This document shows, piece by piece, positions 21,063-22,500 of a stretch of 22,500 nucleotides of DNA. The stretch covers positions 5,767,501 through 5,790,000 of the forward strand of contig NC_135558.1 of the NCBI RefSeq assembly GCF_964340395.1, in the 5' to 3' direction. The position numbers and the translations under genes were made by a program. The notes under the pieces are model-generated. The model was not told where the DNA came from. It did not search any database and saw only the letters and a program-made list of their open reading frames with translations. The first letter of the stretch is position 1, and every line of letters begins with the position of its first letter. The stretch is from Glandiceps talaboti. Lineage: Eukaryota; Hemichordata; Enteropneusta; Spengelidae.

Positions 21063-21859
21063 TACATACATACATACATACATACATACATACATACATA
21101 CATACATACATACATACATACATACATACATAGTGTGAAGTATAGTGTGAAGTACACCATTATGACATTACCATTTGGAGGGTGATATTCACATTTGGCA
21201 ATATCGTTGGTTTCCATAGCAACACATTGAAAGTGGGAGGTACTGTTTACATGTTATGCAGCAATGGAAAGTGCACAGTAATTTTCCGATAGTTTTCTTT
21301 TATCCGTAAATTTCCAACACGAGGAAATGTGATAGTTTGACTTTGTATAAGTCTTAGGCCTAAACAAAATAATTGTTTGGTTCTTGTTACCCGACCCCAC
21401 CTAGCTTTTCACTGCCGACCCTAAACTTTTTTTACGTATTCGAGGAATCACAAAGATTGTGAGACGAGAAATATTGGATGTGGAAACTGACATAAACTCT
21501 AAAACTGTTTTTTCAATCTGTAATGGCTGTACTTCTGATAGAAGAAATAAATAACACAGAGACGATTTGGAAAACAATGGAAAACCTGAACTAGACACTC
21601 ACACAGAAAAATAATATAATGAAATAAAAAAAAAATCTACCTACCTCACCTATTCTAAAATTGAGCGCAATCGGCTTATAACAACACATATTAATACTAT
21701 ATATATTCTGATTGTTGTCTTTAAATTAGAATCTATTGGGCTGATGACGGGACATTGTTGATAGAATCTGTCAATTTGAATGGTCTGCAGCGAGATGTTT
21801 TCCAGAACTTTTCGGAATACCAGAGAAGTGCACACTTCACAGGATTGACAATTTTTCAA
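11338..21859 (+). CDS. LRP-like YWTD/EGF receptor, gene B (5' part, 10 exons; continues off right edge)
   Basis: Joined exons: 11338-11398, 15065-15527, 15868-16020, 16220-16346, 17130-17283, 18235-18348, 19357-19623, 20276-20429, 20722-20856, 21730-21859. They total 1758 nt (586 codons), open throughout, with junction phases 1,2,2,0,1,1,1,2,2 and an exit in phase 0. The protein has a signal peptide, a first propeller (FWSD, YWTD, YWSD, YWTD blades), a six-cysteine EGF-like module, and most of a second propeller (YWTD, FWSE, YWAD). Several NxT sequons fit a secreted or membrane ectodomain. The architecture resembles LRP5/6-type receptors in having no class A repeats before the first propeller; ligand and orthology are unknown. 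It is the divergent paralog of gene A with the same exon plan. The last blade, any further modules and the membrane anchor lie beyond the window. Confidence 0.85.
11747..11834. repeat. 22-bp tandem repeat, four copies (gene B intron 1)
   Basis: The unit TAACATGAACGATTCGATGACG starts at 11747, 11769, 11791 and 11813 (22-bp unit; first 20 bases TAACATGAACGATTCGATGA). Copies differ at one to three bases. Confidence 0.85.
12757..12797. repeat. Doublet of a 22-bp palindromic unit (gene B intron 1)
   Basis: GGTGAGCGATCACTCACTT occurs at 12757 and again at 12779. Within each, GTGAGCGA/TCACTCAC forms a near-perfect 16 bp dyad centred on GATC. Confidence 0.75.
13735..14280. repeat. Degenerate tandem repeat of about 200 bp (gene B intron 1)
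   Basis: The core GGGTCACAATTTTGAACG is seen at about 13795, 13993 and 14193, spaced 198-200 bp. Upstream of the last two is CGAATTTTGTGCC..AATGTA, and other blocks (GGGACAACCA / GGGCACAACCA; ATTAAG...GATTTA) recur at the same offset. Copies are strongly diverged. Confidence 0.6.
14401..14472. repeat. (TTA)n microsatellite, LINE tail
   Basis: About 24 uninterrupted TTA/ATT triplets directly abut the LINE 3' end. They read (TAA)n on the minus strand, a tail type known for CR1/L2-like elements. Confidence 0.9.
14473..14760 (-). mobile_element. CR1/L2-type non-LTR retrotransposon, 5'-truncated 3' end
   Basis: On the minus strand, a short frame (about 14758 to the TAA at 14629-14627) encodes QYFEMLLSGHRYRILSLRTR, then RARLSYVPSAIRILNR. 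This resembles the C-terminal end of CR1/L2 reverse-transcriptase ORFs, where a VPSAIRLLN-like motif is common. It is followed by an untranslated tail with GACAAATTTCCCCGTGAGGG, then ATAATAAAG and (TAA)n, also typical of these elements. Only the 3' end is present, so it is a dead copy inside gene B intron 1. Assignment to L2 versus CR1 is not resolved. Confidence 0.7.
15065..15527 (+). CDS. Gene B exon 2: N-terminal half of first propeller
   Basis: 463 bp, phase 1 in (TCTGTAG), phase 2 out (ACGGG|GTAAGT). Blades include AMSYDYSESLVFWSDSGHN and GVAVDWLAKNVYWTDAAYN, ending LDHPSGIACNPLTG. Sequons NGT occur three times. The mature N terminus carries a single Cys (VKCYVTTDEIY), absent from gene A at this place. 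Confidence 0.9.
15528..15867. other. Gene B intron 2, no feature seen
   Basis: 340 bp between consensus GTAAGT and TTAAAG; no repeat or other gene recognised. Confidence 0.6.
15868..16020 (+). CDS. Gene B exon 3: YWSD blade
   Basis: 153 bp, acceptor TTCTTAAAG, donor AACAC|GTAAGT (phase 2). It encodes HLYWSDFGKISKIERSSLSG and ends AIDYNDNT. Same length and phases as gene A exon 3. Confidence 0.9.
16220..16346 (+). CDS. Gene B exon 4: YWTD blade
   Basis: 127 bp, acceptor TTTCTTCTAG, donor GATCCG|GTAACA (phase 0). It encodes LYWTDNLYGAVKSLDLDN and ends HALGVDP, matching gene A exon 4 in length. Confidence 0.88.
16347..17129. other. Gene B intron 4, no feature seen
   Basis: 783 bp AT-rich intron; short open frames in it have no phase-compatible splice sites or family likeness. 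Confidence 0.55.
17130..17283 (+). CDS. Gene B exon 5: last propeller blade and linker
   Basis: 154 bp, acceptor TTTTGTCAG (phase 0), donor CAAT|GTAAGA (phase 1). It starts NFGFFLTVQHGNRLWIIPK and ends GVAYYSADRQPYQQ. It lacks the acidic ten-residue stretch of gene A exon 5. Confidence 0.85.
17286..17545. repeat. Degenerate minisatellite starting just after the exon 5 donor
   Basis: Recurring CACCACTATACCATCTATTC and CCCCACTATACTATCGATAT modules form a period of about 50 bp at 17425-17540, fading leftward into related ACTAT/TATTC-rich sequence up to two bases from the splice donor. Confidence 0.7.
17643..18099. repeat. (GT)n, (GC)n and (GTAT)n microsatellite cluster (gene B intron 5)
   Basis: (GT)n at 17643-17667, alternating GCGCGC stretches at 17709-17750, then (GTAT)n at 17985-18055 running into (GT)n and GCGCGC to 18099. 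The alternating purine-pyrimidine tracts are candidates for Z-DNA. Open frames through it are repeat artefacts. Confidence 0.85.
18235..18348 (+). CDS. Gene B exon 6: EGF-like domain
   Basis: 114 bp, symmetric phase 1 (acceptor TTCCTAAG, donor TTAG|GTAAGT). Six cysteines: CDNDDCDQLCINTPSSYEC, then IC, then YQLGEDGKSC. Standard EGF spacing. Confidence 0.9.
   Translation, partial: HNATTTIVISCVLTHLLAMSVSVPMDINSGKMESHVN
18665..19043. repeat. 39-bp minisatellite with 78-bp higher-order period (gene B intron 6)
   Basis: Seven 39 bp units occupy 18761-19033 and a partial eighth follows. Units alternate between a CCATCAGAGAGGAGATGTG type and a CCATGAAAGGGGGGATGTG type. Because 39 is a multiple of three, two plus and two minus frames stay open across the array, giving 13-residue repeats such as QPKSRSHQRGDVL. 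It lies inside an intron whose flanking exons already join in phase, so it is not called coding. The leader 18665-18750 matches 1086-1172. Confidence 0.85.
19357..19623 (+). CDS. Gene B exon 7: start of second propeller
   Basis: 267 bp, acceptor CTTTCCGTAG, donor CAGAG|GTAAAG, phase 1 both sides. It encodes DHELIISFDEGVLCKLPA and a blade strand, NAMDVDIHGHYVFAYIPPS, then GQIGRMRLEQGENWYTIY. It corresponds to the first part of exon 2 in the first propeller. Confidence 0.85.
19624..20275. other. Gene B intron 7; only a short dispersed block seen
   Basis: 652 bp. Positions 20192-20238 match 8481-8515 in inverted orientation (AGATCTTGAGATTCGATG exact), and a small CTCTTTA/TAAAGAG hairpin is included. 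No other feature recognised. Confidence 0.5.
20276..20429 (+). CDS. Gene B exon 8: YWTD blade
   Basis: 154 bp, acceptor CAACCTAG (phase 1), donor GAAAT|GTAGGT (phase 2; reading on would meet TAG at once). It encodes GIAVDWAAVTLYWTDFAQER and HEPSAIVVFAPE, matching the 3' half of exon 2 of the first propeller. Confidence 0.85.
20722..20856 (+). CDS. Gene B exon 9: FWSE blade
   Basis: 135 bp, acceptor AATTTCAG, donor AAAAG|GTAGGC (phase 2 both sides). It encodes FLFWSETGSNPRIVRSDLTG and QLPRQLVVDINNK. It is the positional equivalent of exon 3. Confidence 0.85.
20898..21131. repeat. Compound (CAGA)n-(CATA)n-(CA)n-(CATA)n microsatellite (gene B intron 9)
   Basis: A CAGA-type run at about 20921-20952, CATA repeats from about 20991, (CA)n at 21042-21061, then CATA repeats to 21131. 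It begins about 40 bp after the exon 9 donor. Long open frames on both strands are artefacts of the repeat. Confidence 0.9.
21467..21609. repeat. Dispersed repeat family R1, copy 2 (gene B intron 9)
   Basis: Matches 4372-4540 in block order (AGAAATATTGGATG, GAAACTGACATAAACT, CAATCTGTAATGGCTGTA, CCTGAACTAGACACTC). It is shorter than copy 1 by small deletions. Confidence 0.7.
21730..21859 (+). CDS. Gene B exon 10: YWAD blade
   Basis: 130 bp, acceptor TTAAATTAG (phase 2), donor TTTCAA|GTATGT (phase 0). It encodes RIYWADDGTLLIESVNLNGL and HFTGLTIFQ. It is equivalent to exon 4; a phase-0 exon completing the propeller is expected beyond the window. Confidence 0.85.
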
Positions 21860-22500
21860 GTATGTTAATTAAATTAAAAATACAACATTGATAAATCATA
21901 ACAAGAGCTAAATCAATATTCATATACTTTTTTCATATTCAAATTTCATGATGTATAAACTATATACACTTTTCAGCAAAGCTATAGTCTGCGTCTTTAC
22001 TAAACCTATTTCAGTCGTTTTTGGCGATGTGTTAATTTGGATGTAGTTGTGAAATTGTAACGGGGAGAGACGGTCAGTATAGAATCAGTAATATGCAAAT
22101 TTCGGTTCAAATACGTTTTCAAAATTTCAAAGTTGCTAGGCCGCTAATAACTAATGCGTCTAGTATTGGCGGGAACATTTTTTCCTATCTACGAAGATGA
22201 GTAGATGAAGAACAATAAGCAAGGAAAGATAACTCAATTTGTAAAATCCGCTCGACAAATTCGGACTGGAGTGGTATTTTGTCGAGGTGTTTATTACTAG
22301 AATCTGTGTAAGAAGATCCGGTTCCGGTCAGGGAACAATACGTGAACTTAGACCGACATAGTTGAGTACATCATTACGTGTGTGATGCTTCGATATGTAT
22401 GGTAATCTGGTATTCTGTTAACATAGGATGTAAATATATCATTTTGGTCCAGCATAAGAAACTATATCTCTATGCTCATCATTTTTTAAATGTTCATTCT
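21860..22500. other. Gene B intron 10 (partial), no feature seen
   Basis: No acceptor-bounded exon with a YWTD or EGF signature was found before the window edge. Confidence 0.55.

Noticed and set aside
20691-21217. Large frames (up to 164 codons) around gene B exon 9
   Set aside because: Most of each frame is CATA/CAGA microsatellite. The real coding part is exon 9 in another frame, ending at a GTAGGC donor.
1-22500. CRISPR arrays, operons, riboswitches, tRNA or rRNA genes
   Set aside because: The direct repeats are micro- or minisatellites without unique equal-length spacers, genes are spliced, and no tRNA B-box or rRNA core sequence was recognised by eye.

Overview
The window looks like nuclear DNA of an invertebrate metazoan, probably marine; the phylum cannot be fixed from the sequence alone. 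The reasons are short exons with consensus GT/AG splice sites, AT-rich introns, many tetranucleotide microsatellites of the CATA and CAGA types, an extracellular YWTD/EGF receptor architecture, and decayed transposable elements. Nothing prokaryotic is visible.

The core content is a head-to-head (divergent) pair of paralogous genes of the LDL-receptor-related (LRP-like) class. Gene A is on the minus strand: start codon at 4841, seven exons down to 221, continuing off the left edge. Gene B is on the plus strand: start codon at 11338, ten exons to 21859, continuing off the right edge. In both, a signal-peptide exon is followed by a YWTD beta-propeller (exons 2-5), an EGF-like exon (6) and the start of a second propeller (from exon 7). 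All intron phases agree between the two genes (1,2,2,0,1,1,1), and exons 3 and 4 have identical lengths (153 and 127 bp). In gene B the second propeller repeats the phase series of the first, which points to an older internal duplication of a propeller module. The genes are inferred membrane or secreted receptors of the LRP family; ligand and pathway are not readable here.

The roughly 6.5 kb between the two start codons holds an orphan cysteine-containing candidate exon (minus strand, 5416-5607) and a transposon graveyard at about 6047-7888. That graveyard contains a frameshifted SAP-domain-like coding relic, two foldback MITEs with roughly 100 bp inverted repeats and 9 bp target duplications (one inside the relic), and an outer pair of inverted repeats. 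The rest, to 11337, is mostly featureless with simple repeats.

Introns carry most of the remaining structure. Gene A has a 115 bp tandem duplication, a palindromic minisatellite-family repeat and a CCCAA-rich tract. Gene B intron 1 has a 22 bp x4 array, a palindromic 22 bp doublet, a degenerate repeat of about 200 bp and a CR1/L2-type LINE 3' end with a (TAA)n tail. Gene B intron 6 has a 39 bp minisatellite with a 78 bp higher-order period. Two dispersed repeat families occur in introns of both paralogs. All splice sites were inferred by eye from phase-consistent GT/AG signals and paralog comparison; no transcript evidence was available.
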